64,000 nucleotides of DNA, from the NCBI GenBank assembly GCA_963798505.1, contig CAWCTX010000009.1, positions 186,001 through 250,000 on the forward strand, in the 5' to 3' direction. Under the pieces are notes generated by a model. The model saw only the letters and a list, made by a program, of their open reading frames with translations, had not been told where the DNA came from and searched no databases. This DNA comes from CAVWSM01 sp963798505. Its GTDB lineage: Bacteria; Actinomycetota; Actinomycetes; Jiangellales; Jiangellaceae. Shown here piece by piece: positions 27,769 through 36,852 of the stretch (positions are counted from its first letter, which is position 1; the number at the start of each line of letters is the position of its first letter). The position numbers and the translations under genes were made by a program.

Positions 27769-28715
27769 TCGAGCCACAGTTCGCGCCAGAGAGCCATCCG
27801 ATGACCGCTTGGCCCACAGTGTCCGTAGTGATTGCCACCAGGGACCGGCTTGAGTTGCTGCGCAAGGCAGTCTCGGCCGTGGTGCGTCAGACATATCAAG
27901 GACACGTGGAATGCGTGGTCGTGTTCGACGGGACGGAACCCGACCGCAGCATCGAACAGAACCTCGAGGATCGTGTCGTCCGAGTGATCACTAACGGTCG
28001 GACGGCAGGGTTGGCGGGGGCCCGGAATGCCGGCGCCTTGGCGAGCAGCGGTGAACTCATCGCGTTCTGCGACGACGACGACGCGTGGTACCCCGACAAG
28101 CTCGAGGCGCAGGTCGACGTTCTCTCGCGGACAGGTCATGACGTGGTCGTCGCCGGCATCGAGGTTAGTTACCGCGACCGATCGGTCGAGCGGATTCCTC
28201 GAGCAGCAGACATGAACCTTCAGACGGTTGCCGCGCGACGCATCATGGCTGCCCATCCCTCGACCGTGATTGTCCGCCGCACGGCCTTCGAGGGAGCCAT
28301 CGGCCTCGTCGACGAGGAGATCCCAGGCAGCTACGGCGAGGACTTCGACTGGATGCTCCGAGCTCTGCAGCATGGCCCCGTCGATGTCGTCGAGCGCCCG
28401 CTCGTGCGCGTGCTCTGGGGCTCTCAATCCTTCTTTGCGCATCGCTGGCAGTCGATCGTCGATGCGATCGACTACGGGCTGGCCAAGCATCCCATCCTGT
28501 CCTCGTCCAACGCCGGGCTGGCCCGGCTCTACGGCCGCAAGGCGTTCGCCCTGGGAGCGTTGGGTCGCCGAGGTGAGGCAGCCCGATGGGCGTTCCGCTC
28601 TGCGCGCCTGGATTGGCGTGAGCGTCGGGCCTACCTCGCCCTGCTGGTGGCGAGCGGTGTCGTGCGGCCGGAGTGGCTGCTTCGTCTGGCCAACTCGCGA
28701 GGCCGGGGCATCTGA
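27765..28715 (+). CDS. Family 2 glycosyltransferase
   Basis: 316 residues; ATG 27765 overlaps the preceding TGA (ATGA). GT-A fold marks: TVSVVIATRDRLELL at the N-terminus, VVFDGTEPD, GLAGARNAGALAS, and the metal-binding run FCDDDDAWYPDKL near residue 105. EDFDWMLRAL near 198 is the usual acidic block. It would add one sugar from an NDP donor while the repeat unit is assembled on undecaprenyl phosphate. It is the only clear GT2 in the operon, so the repeat unit is short or other transferases lie elsewhere. Confidence 0.9.
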   Translation: MIEPQFAPESHPMTAWPTVSVVIATRDRLELLRKAVSAVVRQTYQGHVECVVVFDGTEPDRSIEQNLEDRVVRVITNGRTAGLAGARNAGALASSGELIAFCDDDDAWYPDKLEAQVDVLSRTGHDVVVAGIEVSYRDRSVERIPRAADMNLQTVAARRIMAAHPSTVIVRRTAFEGAIGLVDEEIPGSYGEDFDWMLRALQHGPVDVVERPLVRVLWGSQSFFAHRWQSIVDAIDYGLAKHPILSSSNAGLARLYGRKAFALGALGRRGEAARWAFRSARLDWRERRAYLALLVASGVVRPEWLLRLANSRGRGI

Positions 28716-28805
28716 TGCTGCGTTTCTCAATGAAGCACCGCGACGTCAATCACCGGGTTACATTTGGCGCAGTTGTTGTGCACGAGGGGGCTTTGGGGGG
28801 GTGAC

Positions 28806-30434
28806 ATGACGCTCGATCTCGACGGTGAGGTCCGCCCGACACTTGTCGGCGATGCGGCTCGCCGGCATGTCAAGCTGCTGGTGCTGCTGGCACTCGTGGG
28901 TGCGACTTTGGGCTACCTCTTCGCGGCCAATCGGCCGGTGTCCTATTCGAGCACAGCGACGATCCTCGTCAACCCTCTGGAGGGAAACCCCTTCACCCCG
29001 TCCGGCCGTGGCGAGCAGCTGATCAACCTCGAGACTGAGGCGCAGCTTGTCCGGACGGATGCCGTCGCCGAGCTTGCCAAGGCGGAAGTCGGGGCCTCTG
29101 TCGACACACTCGCCCTGCTCGATGGCGTCTCCGTGTCGGTGCCGGTCAATACCCAGGTGCTCGACATCGCCTACCAGTCCAACGACGCCGAGGAGGCCCG
29201 CGCGCGGGCGCAGGCCTTCGCCGAGTCCTACCTCGCGCATCGCGCGGCGAGAGCACAGAAGCTTGTCGACGACCGACTCGCCCGCGTCGACGAGCAGCGC
29301 GCCGCCGCTGAGCAGGACCTGCAGAACGCGACGGCCGAGTTGGCGGCTACACCTCCGACGGCCTCGCAACGCGCCTTCCTCACCGAGCGCGTCAACGCGC
29401 TGGTGACACAGGTAGCTGAGCTCGACCAGCAGGTGAACCAGCTGACGGCAACTCCGATCGACCCCGGGCAGGTCATCACCCCAGCGGCCCGACAGGCCGG
29501 CGATGCCAGCCGGACGACCGGCCTCTACGTCCTCGTCGGAGCGATTGCTGGGGCCCTTCTCGGGTTCGGCGTGGCCCTGGCTCGCGAGCGGAGCAACCAC
29601 CGGGTGCGCGACCGGCAGGACGTCGAGCAAATCGGCGCACCAGTGCTGGCCCAGGTCGACTCGCGACCGACATCGATGCTCGTCTCCGCAGAAGGCGCAG
29701 ACGTCAGTGAGGACTACCGGCGGCTGCGCACAGCCGTGCTGGCACAGGCTCCACATCCTCCAGGGGTCCTGGTTGTCACGGCTACCGGACGAAACCATGC
29801 TGCTCAGTCACCGCTGCTCCTCGCGAGTGCGCTCGTTCGGTCAGGCACCCGCGTGGTGCTCGTCGACGGGTGTCCGGAGGGTGGACCCAGTGGCGTGTTG
29901 GCTCCGTCGGATTCCGTGGATGGCCTGTCCGAGGTGATCCTTGGTCAGCTGAAGGCAACGGCTGCCGTGCGGTCCACGGCCGGCGGCTTCGACTTCTTGG
30001 GAATCGGTCGCCAGCCCATCGAGGCCGCCGACCGGCTCCTCAGCGACGCCATGCGTGAGACCCTTGCGCAGCTGCGATCCCGCTACGACGCGGTGCTGGT
30101 GACGGCTCCACCGGTGTCCACTGCCGATGGTCAGGCACTGGTGTCGCTAGCCGACTGCGTCGTGCTCGAGGTACCCCTCCGCCGGACTGCGCGCCGACAG
30201 CTTCAAAGTGCCCTCCAGGAGCTGACAGGTGGCAGGTCCACGCTGCTGGGCACCGTCCTTGTCGGACCCACTCGTGCGGCCGGCGTTCGTGGTCTCATCG
30301 GCCGGCTGCTACCGCGGCCCCTCCGGCCCGAACGCACGACGGCGGCACAGCCTGCCGCGGGCAGCGAGAGTCACGACCCCGTGACCGGCACGGGTGGTCC
30401 TTCAGACACCCGCCACGCGTCCTTCCCTCAATGA
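28806..30434 (+). CDS. Second Wzz protein fused to a degenerate tyrosine-kinase-like domain
   Basis: 542 residues. ATG 28806 follows GGGGGGGTGAC, which rules out the longer frame from 28764. Two helices (VKLLVLLALVGATLGYLFA and LYVLVGAIAGALLGFGVAL) enclose a Wzz domain with a coiled coil near residues 145-215. The cytoplasmic part looks like a BY-kinase fold (DYRRLRTAVL, VVLVDGCPEGGPSGVL, YDAVLVTAPPVSTADG). However, the Walker A position reads TATGRNHAAQSPLLL, with no GxGKT/S, and the end has no tyrosine cluster. It is probably a non-catalytic regulator of chain length. It lies 90 bp after the GT2 gene and is coupled by ATGA to wzx. Confidence 0.82.
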   Translation: MTLDLDGEVRPTLVGDAARRHVKLLVLLALVGATLGYLFAANRPVSYSSTATILVNPLEGNPFTPSGRGEQLINLETEAQLVRTDAVAELAKAEVGASVDTLALLDGVSVSVPVNTQVLDIAYQSNDAEEARARAQAFAESYLAHRAARAQKLVDDRLARVDEQRAAAEQDLQNATAELAATPPTASQRAFLTERVNALVTQVAELDQQVNQLTATPIDPGQVITPAARQAGDASRTTGLYVLVGAIAGALLGFGVALARERSNHRVRDRQDVEQIGAPVLAQVDSRPTSMLVSAEGADVSEDYRRLRTAVLAQAPHPPGVLVVTATGRNHAAQSPLLLASALVRSGTRVVLVDGCPEGGPSGVLAPSDSVDGLSEVILGQLKATAAVRSTAGGFDFLGIGRQPIEAADRLLSDAMRETLAQLRSRYDAVLVTAPPVSTADGQALVSLADCVVLEVPLRRTARRQLQSALQELTGGRSTLLGTVLVGPTRAAGVRGLIGRLLPRPLRPERTTAAQPAAGSESHDPVTGTGGPSDTRHASFPQ

Positions 30435-32005
30435 CGTCCAGCACGACCTCCAGCGTGACCTCTGCCGCACCTGCGGGCGCGCACATCGCCCATCTAGCTC
30501 GAGGCGCTGCGGTCAATCTGGTCGGCGCGGCAGTCGCCTCGTTGGCCGGCTTCGCCTTGGTGGCGCTCATAACTCGGAACGCTCCGGAGGACCTGGCCGG
30601 TTCGTTCTTCGCCGTCACATCGCTTTTCCTCCTGCTTGAAGGAGCAGCGCTGCTGGGCGCCGACACGGGGCTGGCGCGCTACCTTCCTCGCCTCGAGGTG
30701 CTAAATCGGCGGCACGAGGCGCCGCGCTACCTCAAGGTCGCCCTTTGGCCGGTGCTCGGCGCCGCATGCGCGTGTGGGCTGTTGCTCTTCGCATTCGCCG
30801 GCTGGGCAGCACAGCTGATCAGCGGATCCGATCAGGCAGCCGACGTGGCGAGCGCCCTCCGTGCTGTCGCAGTTCTGCTGCCCTTCGCAGTGCTGAGCGA
30901 CAGCCTGCTGTCCGCGACGAGAGCGTTCGGCTTCATGGGCCCCACTGTGGTGATCGACAAGTTCGGGCGTTCGGCGGTTCAGCCGCTGGCCGTGGTTGCT
31001 GTGCTGGGCGCCGGTGCCGGCCTCACGGCAATGACGCTCGCGTGGGGCGCGCCGTACCTGATCTCTACAGTCGCTGCCGCGTTGGTGGTTCTCGTCATCT
31101 TGCGTCGGCAGCGCGCCCAACACGTGACGGCCGAGAACGCACCAATCGGCGCCGGAGACGGAACGGCGGTCAGCCGTGAGTTCTGGAGCTACACCTGGCC
31201 CCGGGCCGTGGCACGACTTTGCCAGATCGGCCTTCAGCGGATCGACATCATCCTCGTGGCTGTCATGCGGTCCCCTGCGGAGGCGGCGATCTACACGGCT
31301 GCGACGCGCTTCGTCATTCTGGGGCAGCTGGGCGTCCAGGCGGTCCAACAGGTGCTCCAGCCGAGACTGAGCCGACTGCTGGCGGAGGATGACGCGCGTT
31401 CGGCCGAACACGCCTTCCAGGTTTCGACTGGCTGGATCATGGTCCTCTCGTGGCCGGTATACATCGTCGCCGCCGTTGCCGCCCCGATCTACCTGATGCT
31501 TTTCGGGCCGTCATACGCCGAGGCGGGCGAGACGGTCACCGTGGTGCTCGCGGTGACCATGCTCTTGGCAACTGCTGCCGGCTCCGTCGACGTCGTCCTG
31601 CTCATGGCCGGCCGGAGCCGGACCAGCCTCGTCAACAATGCCTTGGCTCTGCTGGTGAATGTCGGCCTGAACCTATGGCTCATCCCCGCGTACGGGATCG
31701 CCGGCGCGGCGGTAGCCCATTCAGCTGCCCTGGTGACCCGGAATGCCCTCCCGTTCTGGCAGGTCTGGACCGGGCTGGGAATGACGGCACTCGGTCCACC
31801 GGTCAAGCGAGCCGCCATCGCCTCGCTGGCCTGCTTCGCGCTGCCCTTGATGGTGCTGCGGATGACGGCGGGCCTTTCGCTCGTCGGTTTCGCGATTTGC
31901 CTGAGCGGCGCCTGCATCGTCTATACGCTCGTACTCTGGCGTAGTCGCGGCGTTCTTGGCCTGTCCTTGGCCCTCGCGGGGCTGCGTGAACGCAGAGGAA
32001 CGTGA
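30431..32005 (+). CDS. Wzx-type polysaccharide flippase (MOP superfamily)
   Basis: 524 residues with about 14 hydrophobic helices, as expected of Wzx/MurJ-like flippases that turn undecaprenyl-PP-linked units to the outer leaflet. The start overlaps the wzz2 stop (ATGA). Family-like segments: GAAVNLVGAAVASLAGFALVALITRN, given here as the first helix region; GADTGLARYLPRL; and the repeated membrane core SVDVVLLMAGRSRTSLVNN, which precedes PAYGIAGAAVAHSAAL. Together with wzy (23035) and the two wzz genes it completes a Wzx/Wzy export system. Confidence 0.9.
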   Translation: MTSSTTSSVTSAAPAGAHIAHLARGAAVNLVGAAVASLAGFALVALITRNAPEDLAGSFFAVTSLFLLLEGAALLGADTGLARYLPRLEVLNRRHEAPRYLKVALWPVLGAACACGLLLFAFAGWAAQLISGSDQAADVASALRAVAVLLPFAVLSDSLLSATRAFGFMGPTVVIDKFGRSAVQPLAVVAVLGAGAGLTAMTLAWGAPYLISTVAAALVVLVILRRQRAQHVTAENAPIGAGDGTAVSREFWSYTWPRAVARLCQIGLQRIDIILVAVMRSPAEAAIYTAATRFVILGQLGVQAVQQVLQPRLSRLLAEDDARSAEHAFQVSTGWIMVLSWPVYIVAAVAAPIYLMLFGPSYAEAGETVTVVLAVTMLLATAAGSVDVVLLMAGRSRTSLVNNALALLVNVGLNLWLIPAYGIAGAAVAHSAALVTRNALPFWQVWTGLGMTALGPPVKRAAIASLACFALPLMVLRMTAGLSLVGFAICLSGACIVYTLVLWRSRGVLGLSLALAGLRERRGT

Positions 32006-32020
32006 CCGCCAAGGGCGGTC
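32004..32020 (+). promoter_or_regulatory. Hairpin between wzx and the methyltransferase gene
   Basis: A perfect 7-bp stem, GACCGCC/GGCGGTC, with a 3-nt AAG loop begins inside the wzx stop codon. It is followed at once by TGGGGGGAAG, the presumed ribosome binding site of the next gene. There is no T-run, so it may be a partial terminator, an mRNA stability element or a translation-coupling structure. Confidence 0.4.
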
Positions 32021-32036
32021 TGGGGGGAAGAGCGGA

Positions 32037-33366
32037 ATGTCTGCGCTGAAGAGAGCCACCTCCGCGGCCCGTCGGACCGCTCGCCACGCGCGGCGCCGCG
32101 GGGTTCGCGGTGCCGCGCCGACCGTGCGGCAGCTTCAGCGGCTGGGGAGATCGCTTCCAGCTCCCGTCCGTAAGTCCGCGTCCAAGACGATCTTGCGTCG
32201 GCCGGGCCTTCACGAGGTTCCCGTGACATCGCTGCTGCTCGGAGCACAGGCCGGCCTCGACGCCGGCGGTGTTGCCGACCTTCTCGGCGATCTCTACTGG
32301 GGTTCGACGCCGGTCACCGAGGGCCCGCACGCGGAACTGCTGCGACTCGGGAATGCGGCACCCGCGCAGCTTTCCGACCAGGCGATCCTGGACAGCCGTT
32401 ACGGGTGCATGGCGCGATCGGTCATCGATGGACGCGGGCGGTTCTTCGACGCAGTCGACGATGCCGGCATCGTGCGTCTGGCAAGGGCCTACATCGCCAG
32501 CCAGGCTCCCGGATCGAGCGCATCGCCGACAGGCTCCCGCCGCCCAAGATCCGCGAGCGGCGGCAGTGATCCCATCCTGGTCGCACCTATCAGCGGGTCA
32601 TCGCTCTTTCAGGTGCTTGACGGTCACCACCGCGTCGCAGCCGCCGCAGAGCAGGGCGCGACACACGTCCGAGTGTCTCGCAAGCGATTCCCGGTGACGA
32701 CGCCCATGCAACGTCACCTCAATGCCATGAGCTGGATCGGCGGCACACAGGAGCTCTACCAGCCGCTGCGCGCGCCCGAGCTCGCAGAGTCGTGGGTCAC
32801 CGTACGGCGGTGCATAGACCGCATGCAGAAGATCCAGAAGTTCCTTGTCGACCGCGACCTCATGCCGCCGGTGACGGCGACGTCTCTCGACGTCGCAAGC
32901 TGCTACGGCTGGTTCGTCTCGGAGTTCTCCTCTCTCGGCTTCGACGCCCGCGGCGTCGAGCGTGACCCGCTCGCTGTACCACTCGGCACGGCCGCATACG
33001 CACTGGACGCCCAGCAGATCACGACGGGTGACGCGGTGGACTACCTCGCGGCCTGTGCTCCGCATGACGTCGTGACCTGCTTCAGCCTCCCTTCACCACT
33101 TCGTCCTGGGTCGGGGATCGGTGACCCCTGAGCGCTTGGTCGAGCTGCTGGACAGGAGCACGGGCCGGGTCCTGTTCGTTGACACGGGACAGGGTGACGA
33201 GGAGTGGTTCACAACAAGCCTCAAGGGCTGGACACCAGCTGGCATCGCGGACTTCCTCGGGTCAAACTCCAGCTTTGCCGAGATCGTCGATCTCGGGCCC
33301 GACGAGGACCGGGTCCCGCCCTACGCGAGCAACTACGGTCGACACCTGTTCGCATGCGTGCGCTGA
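32037..33366 (+). pseudogene. Methyltransferase with ParB-like N-terminal region, one frameshift
   Basis: ATG 32037 follows GGGGGGAAGAGCGGA. Residues about 165-215 contain FQVLDGHHRVAAAAEQGATH, like the GxxR pocket of ParB/Srx-type domains. Downstream a Rossmann methyltransferase starts with TSLDVASCYGWFVSEF and GVERDPLAV. At about 33088-33090, in a C-run (CTCCC), the frame changes by one base. The original frame stops at 33131. The shifted frame continues LHHFVLGRGSVTPERLVELL to TGA 33366, ending with YASNYGRHLFACVR. Restored length is about 442 residues. It probably methylates a sugar or another part of the repeat unit. The break may be a sequencing indel. Confidence 0.75.
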
Positions 33367-34681
33367 GCCGGCCAGGCGCAATCGTCCTTGGGTTGGGCCT
33401 GAGCGGGCTGCTGGTCGGCTGCGGTGCAACACCGGCCGTGCAAACCGCCAAGTCATCGGCGACGGCGACGACTACGGCAGCCCAACGGCGATTGAGCTCG
33501 CCCACGACGCTGGCGTCGTCCTGAGCAGCGGGCTCAACGATGGCGGCCAGCTCGGTCGGCAAGTCTCCGGTGACCGCGATGCCGTTCTGGCACCAGTGAC
33601 GCTGGAGAGCGCCGCAGCCCTCGAGGGCGTCGTCGCCGTCGCAGCAGGCGGTCAGCACTCCCTAGCGCTGCTGGACGACGGCACAGTTCTTGCCTGGGGC
33701 GCCAACGACCACGGCCAGCTCGGGGACGGCACCACCGACAGCCACAACTCGCCGGTTCGTGTCATGGCACCCGACGGGCACGAGGGCGTCCTTGGCGACG
33801 TGACATCGATCAGCGCCAACTCCGAGTTCTCGATGGCACTGCGCTCCGACGGCACGATCGTCACGTGGGGCAAGGGAGATGCCGGCCAACGCGGCATCGG
33901 GGACGAGTCCGCGCCGCTGTATCCGACCACCGTCCGGGCCATCGACGGACTGGGGCCGCTCCGGCAGGCAACGCACATCTCCGCGGACGGACGCACCGAG
34001 CTGGCACTGCTGAGTGACGGTCGCGTCGTTGGATGGGGCGCCAACGACTACGGGATGATCGGCGACGGCACGACCGAGGATCGGTTTCTCCCGACACCCG
34101 TGCTCGGCGTCGACGGGGCCGGTGAGCTCCAACACGTCGTCCAGATCGCGATGGGCGGTCAGAACGGCCTCGCTTTGCTCAATGACGGGCGGGTGGTGAC
34201 CTGGGGCTACAACGACAAGGGACAGCTCGGCCAGGGGACGACGACGTCCAGCCGGCGGCCCGTATTCGTCAAGGGCCCAGGCGGCCAGGGGAAGCTGGCC
34301 AGCGTCGCCGCCATCTCCGCCGCCGAGAAGCACGCCTTCGCACTTCGCCTGGACGGGACGGTCGTTGCCTGGGGTCACAACTCCGCAGGGCAGCTCGGCG
34401 ATGGGACGACGAGCCAACGGGAGGCGCCGGCCTTCGTGGCCGGAATGGCAGGCAGCTCCAGGCTCCGAGACGTGCAGAGCATCTACGCCGGCGAGGCCTA
34501 CGGCGTCGCAGTTCTTGGTGACGGCACGCCGGTCAGCTGGGGATCAGGCGGCAAGGGGCAGCTTGCGTCTGGCGACTTCGTCAACCGAAGCAGACCAGGC
34601 CCGCTCGTCATGTTGGAGTCGGGACATTCGGTGCTCGGTGTGGCGCCCGGGGAACGACACCTGCTCCTCCTTGTGGACTGA
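33354..34681 (+). pseudogene. RCC1-repeat lipoprotein, one frameshift near its N-terminus
   Basis: ATG 33354 opens MRALSRPGAIVLGLGLSGLL, then a lipobox VGCGAT, predicting lipidation at Cys and export. Near 33480 a C-run is one base short. After it the frame carries about seven RCC1 blades (for example SLALLDDGTVLAWGANDHG and ALRLDGTVVAWGHNSAG, each followed by QLGDGTT) down to TGA 34681. Blades are about 50-60 residues, enough for one seven-bladed propeller. Its start overlaps the methyltransferase stop. RCC1 propellers bind proteins or ligands; here it may be a surface or periplasmic partner of the polymer. An RCC1/PKD fragment also occurs at 12.6-12.9 kb. Confidence 0.8.
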
Positions 34682-34687
34682 GGAAGC

Positions 34688-35941
34688 TCAGCGGAGCGTG
34701 TGCACCATTCCGGCACCAACCGTGGCGTTGGTGTCGGGGTCGATGAGGATGAATCCGCCGGTCTGCCGATTACGCGCGTAGTCGTCGACGAACACTGGCT
34801 GCTGGGTACGCAGTCGGAGGCGGCCGATCTCGTTGAGGCCGAGACTGGCAGTCGACTCGTCGCGGTGCAGCGAGTTGACGTCGATGCGGTACTGCAGCTC
34901 CTTGACGATCGCTCGCACTGAGCGCGATGTGTGCTTGAGGACGTACTTGCGGCCGGGCTCGAGAACCTCTCGGTCATCCATCCAGCAGACGATGGCGTCG
35001 AGGTCCTGAGTCGACTCCGGTTGGTTGTGTGGGCGGCAGATGAGGTCCCCGCGTGAGACGTCGAGCTCGTCCTCGAGCCGGACCGTTACAGACATCGGGC
35101 TGAAGGCCTCCTCCACCGGTCCATCGGCGGTGTCGATGGCGGCGATGCGGGTGGTGAAGCCACTCGGGAGGACCACGACCTCATCACCCGGCTTGAGGAC
35201 GCCGCCCGCTACGGTGCCTGCGTAGCCGCGGTAGTCCAGGCCACGCGACGACCGGGGCCGCAGCACAAGCTGCACGGGAAAGCGGACGTCGGTCAGGTTA
35301 CGGTCGCTGGCGACGTGGACGTTCTCCAAGTGGTGCAGGAGGGAAGGTCCGTGGAACCAGGGCGAGTTCTCGGATCGCTCCACAACGTTGTCGCCGTTGA
35401 GAGCCGATATCGGTATGAACTGCACGTCCGGGAGGTTGAGCTTGGTGGAGAAGGCAGTGAACTCCTCACGGATGGCCTCGTAGACGTCCTGAGACCACCC
35501 GACGAGGTCCATCTTGTTGACTGCCACGACCACGTGCGGGACTCGCAGCAGTGACACCAGGAACGCATGCCGCCGGCTCTGCTCGAGGATCCCCTTGCGG
35601 GCGTCGACAAGGACAACAGCCAGGTCGGCCGTGGACGCACCCGTCACCATGTTTCGCGTGTACTGGACGTGCCCCGGCGTGTCGGCGATGACGAACTTGC
35701 GCCTCGGCGTCGCGAAGTATCGATAGGCCACGTCGATGGTGATGCCTTGCTCCCGCTCGGCGCGGAGCCCGTCCGTCAGCAACGCGAGATCCGTGTGCTC
35801 GTCGCCACGTGCCTGGCTCGTACGGACCACTGCCTCCAACTGGTCGTCGAAGAGGGTCTTCGTGTCGTAGAGCAACCGGCCGATCAAGGTGCTCTTGCCG
35901 TCGTCGACCGAGCCGGCCGTGGCGAAGCGAAGCAGATCCAT
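34688..35941 (-). CDS. cysN: Sulfate adenylyltransferase subunit 1 (GTPase), CysN
   Basis: 417-residue GTPase subunit of ATP sulfurylase, which couples GTP hydrolysis to APS synthesis with CysD. G-box motifs are intact: G1 GSVDDGKST (residues about 10-18), G3 DTPGHVQYTRN, G4 NKMDLVGW, and the switch segment AEREQGITIDVAYRYF. The length is that of CysN alone, with no C-terminal APS kinase domain; that activity is encoded separately at 19589. It follows cysD by 2 nt and belongs to the minus-strand run cysQ-cysD-cysN. It is convergent with the RCC1 gene. Confidence 0.96.
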   Translation of the reverse strand: MDLLRFATAGSVDDGKSTLIGRLLYDTKTLFDDQLEAVVRTSQARGDEHTDLALLTDGLRAEREQGITIDVAYRYFATPRRKFVIADTPGHVQYTRNMVTGASTADLAVVLVDARKGILEQSRRHAFLVSLLRVPHVVVAVNKMDLVGWSQDVYEAIREEFTAFSTKLNLPDVQFIPISALNGDNVVERSENSPWFHGPSLLHHLENVHVASDRNLTDVRFPVQLVLRPRSSRGLDYRGYAGTVAGGVLKPGDEVVVLPSGFTTRIAAIDTADGPVEEAFSPMSVTVRLEDELDVSRGDLICRPHNQPESTQDLDAIVCWMDDREVLEPGRKYVLKHTSRSVRAIVKELQYRIDVNSLHRDESTASLGLNEIGRLRLRTQQPVFVDDYARNRQTGGFILIDPDTNATVGAGMVHTLR

Positions 35942-35943
35942 GG

Positions 35944-36852
35944 TCAGAAGTACCCCTCGCGCTTGCGATCTTCCATTGCGGCCTCGCTGAACTTGTCGTC
36001 TCCGCGGGTGGCACCGCGCTCGGTGATCCGGGTGGAGGCAACCTCCGCGATCACCTGCTCCACGGTGTCAGCGTGGGAGCGGACGGCCGCCGTCAACGAC
36101 GCGTCGCCGACCGTGCGATACCTGACGCGAGCCGTGAACGTCTGCTCACCGGCAAGCGGCCGGCAGAACTCGTTGTTGGCGAAGAGCATCCCGCCGCGCT
36201 CGAACACCTCTCGGTCGTGCGCGTAGTAGATGCTCGGCAGTTCCAGTGCCTCTTGCGCGACGTACGACCAGATGTCGAGCTCGGTCCAGTTGGACAGCGG
36301 GAAGACACGGATGCCTTCCCCGAGATTGATCCGGCCGTTGTAGAGGTTCCAGAGCTCGGGCCGCTGGTTCTTCGGGTCCCACTGCCCGAACTCGTCACGG
36401 AAGGAGAAGATCCGCTCCTTGGCCCGCGCCTTCTCCTCGTCCCGCCGAGCGCCACCGAACAGAGCGGTGAACCCGTGCTTCTCGACAGCATCCAGGAGGA
36501 CCGGTGTCTGAATCCGGTTGCGGGAGCCGTTCGGCTCCTCACGAACCATGCCACGCTCTATCGCGTCCTGGACCGAAGCGATCACCAGGTTGACTCCGAG
36601 CTCGGAAACTCGCCTGTCTCTGAACTCGAGAACCTCAGGAAAGTTGTGCCCGGTGTCAACGTGCATCACCGGGAACGGAATAGGGCTCGGCGCGAAAGCC
36701 TTGCGCGCGAGCTGCAGCATGACGATCGAGTCCTTGCCTCCGGAGAAGAGCAACACCGGCCGCTCCAGCTCGGCGACGACCTCTCGCATGATGAAGACCG
36801 CCTCGGCCTCGAGCTGGTCCAGCTGGCTGAGCCGGTAGTCATGGAACGTCAC
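35944..36852 (-). CDS. cysD: Sulfate adenylyltransferase subunit 2, CysD
   Basis: 302-residue ATP pyrophosphatase that adenylylates sulfate to APS with CysN. GTG 36852 (MTFHDYRLSQLDQLEAE) gives the family length; a longer frame upstream is antisense-type noise across cysQ. PP-loop: VLLFSGGKDSIVML near residue 36. Further family blocks: HVDTGHNFPEVLEFRD, ALFGGARRDEEKARAKER, and FPLSNWTELDIW with IYYAHDR. The start overlaps the cysQ stop (GTGA), so the two are translationally coupled. Confidence 0.96.
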   Translation of the reverse strand: MTFHDYRLSQLDQLEAEAVFIMREVVAELERPVLLFSGGKDSIVMLQLARKAFAPSPIPFPVMHVDTGHNFPEVLEFRDRRVSELGVNLVIASVQDAIERGMVREEPNGSRNRIQTPVLLDAVEKHGFTALFGGARRDEEKARAKERIFSFRDEFGQWDPKNQRPELWNLYNGRINLGEGIRVFPLSNWTELDIWSYVAQEALELPSIYYAHDREVFERGGMLFANNEFCRPLAGEQTFTARVRYRTVGDASLTAAVRSHADTVEQVIAEVASTRITERGATRGDDKFSEAAMEDRKREGYF

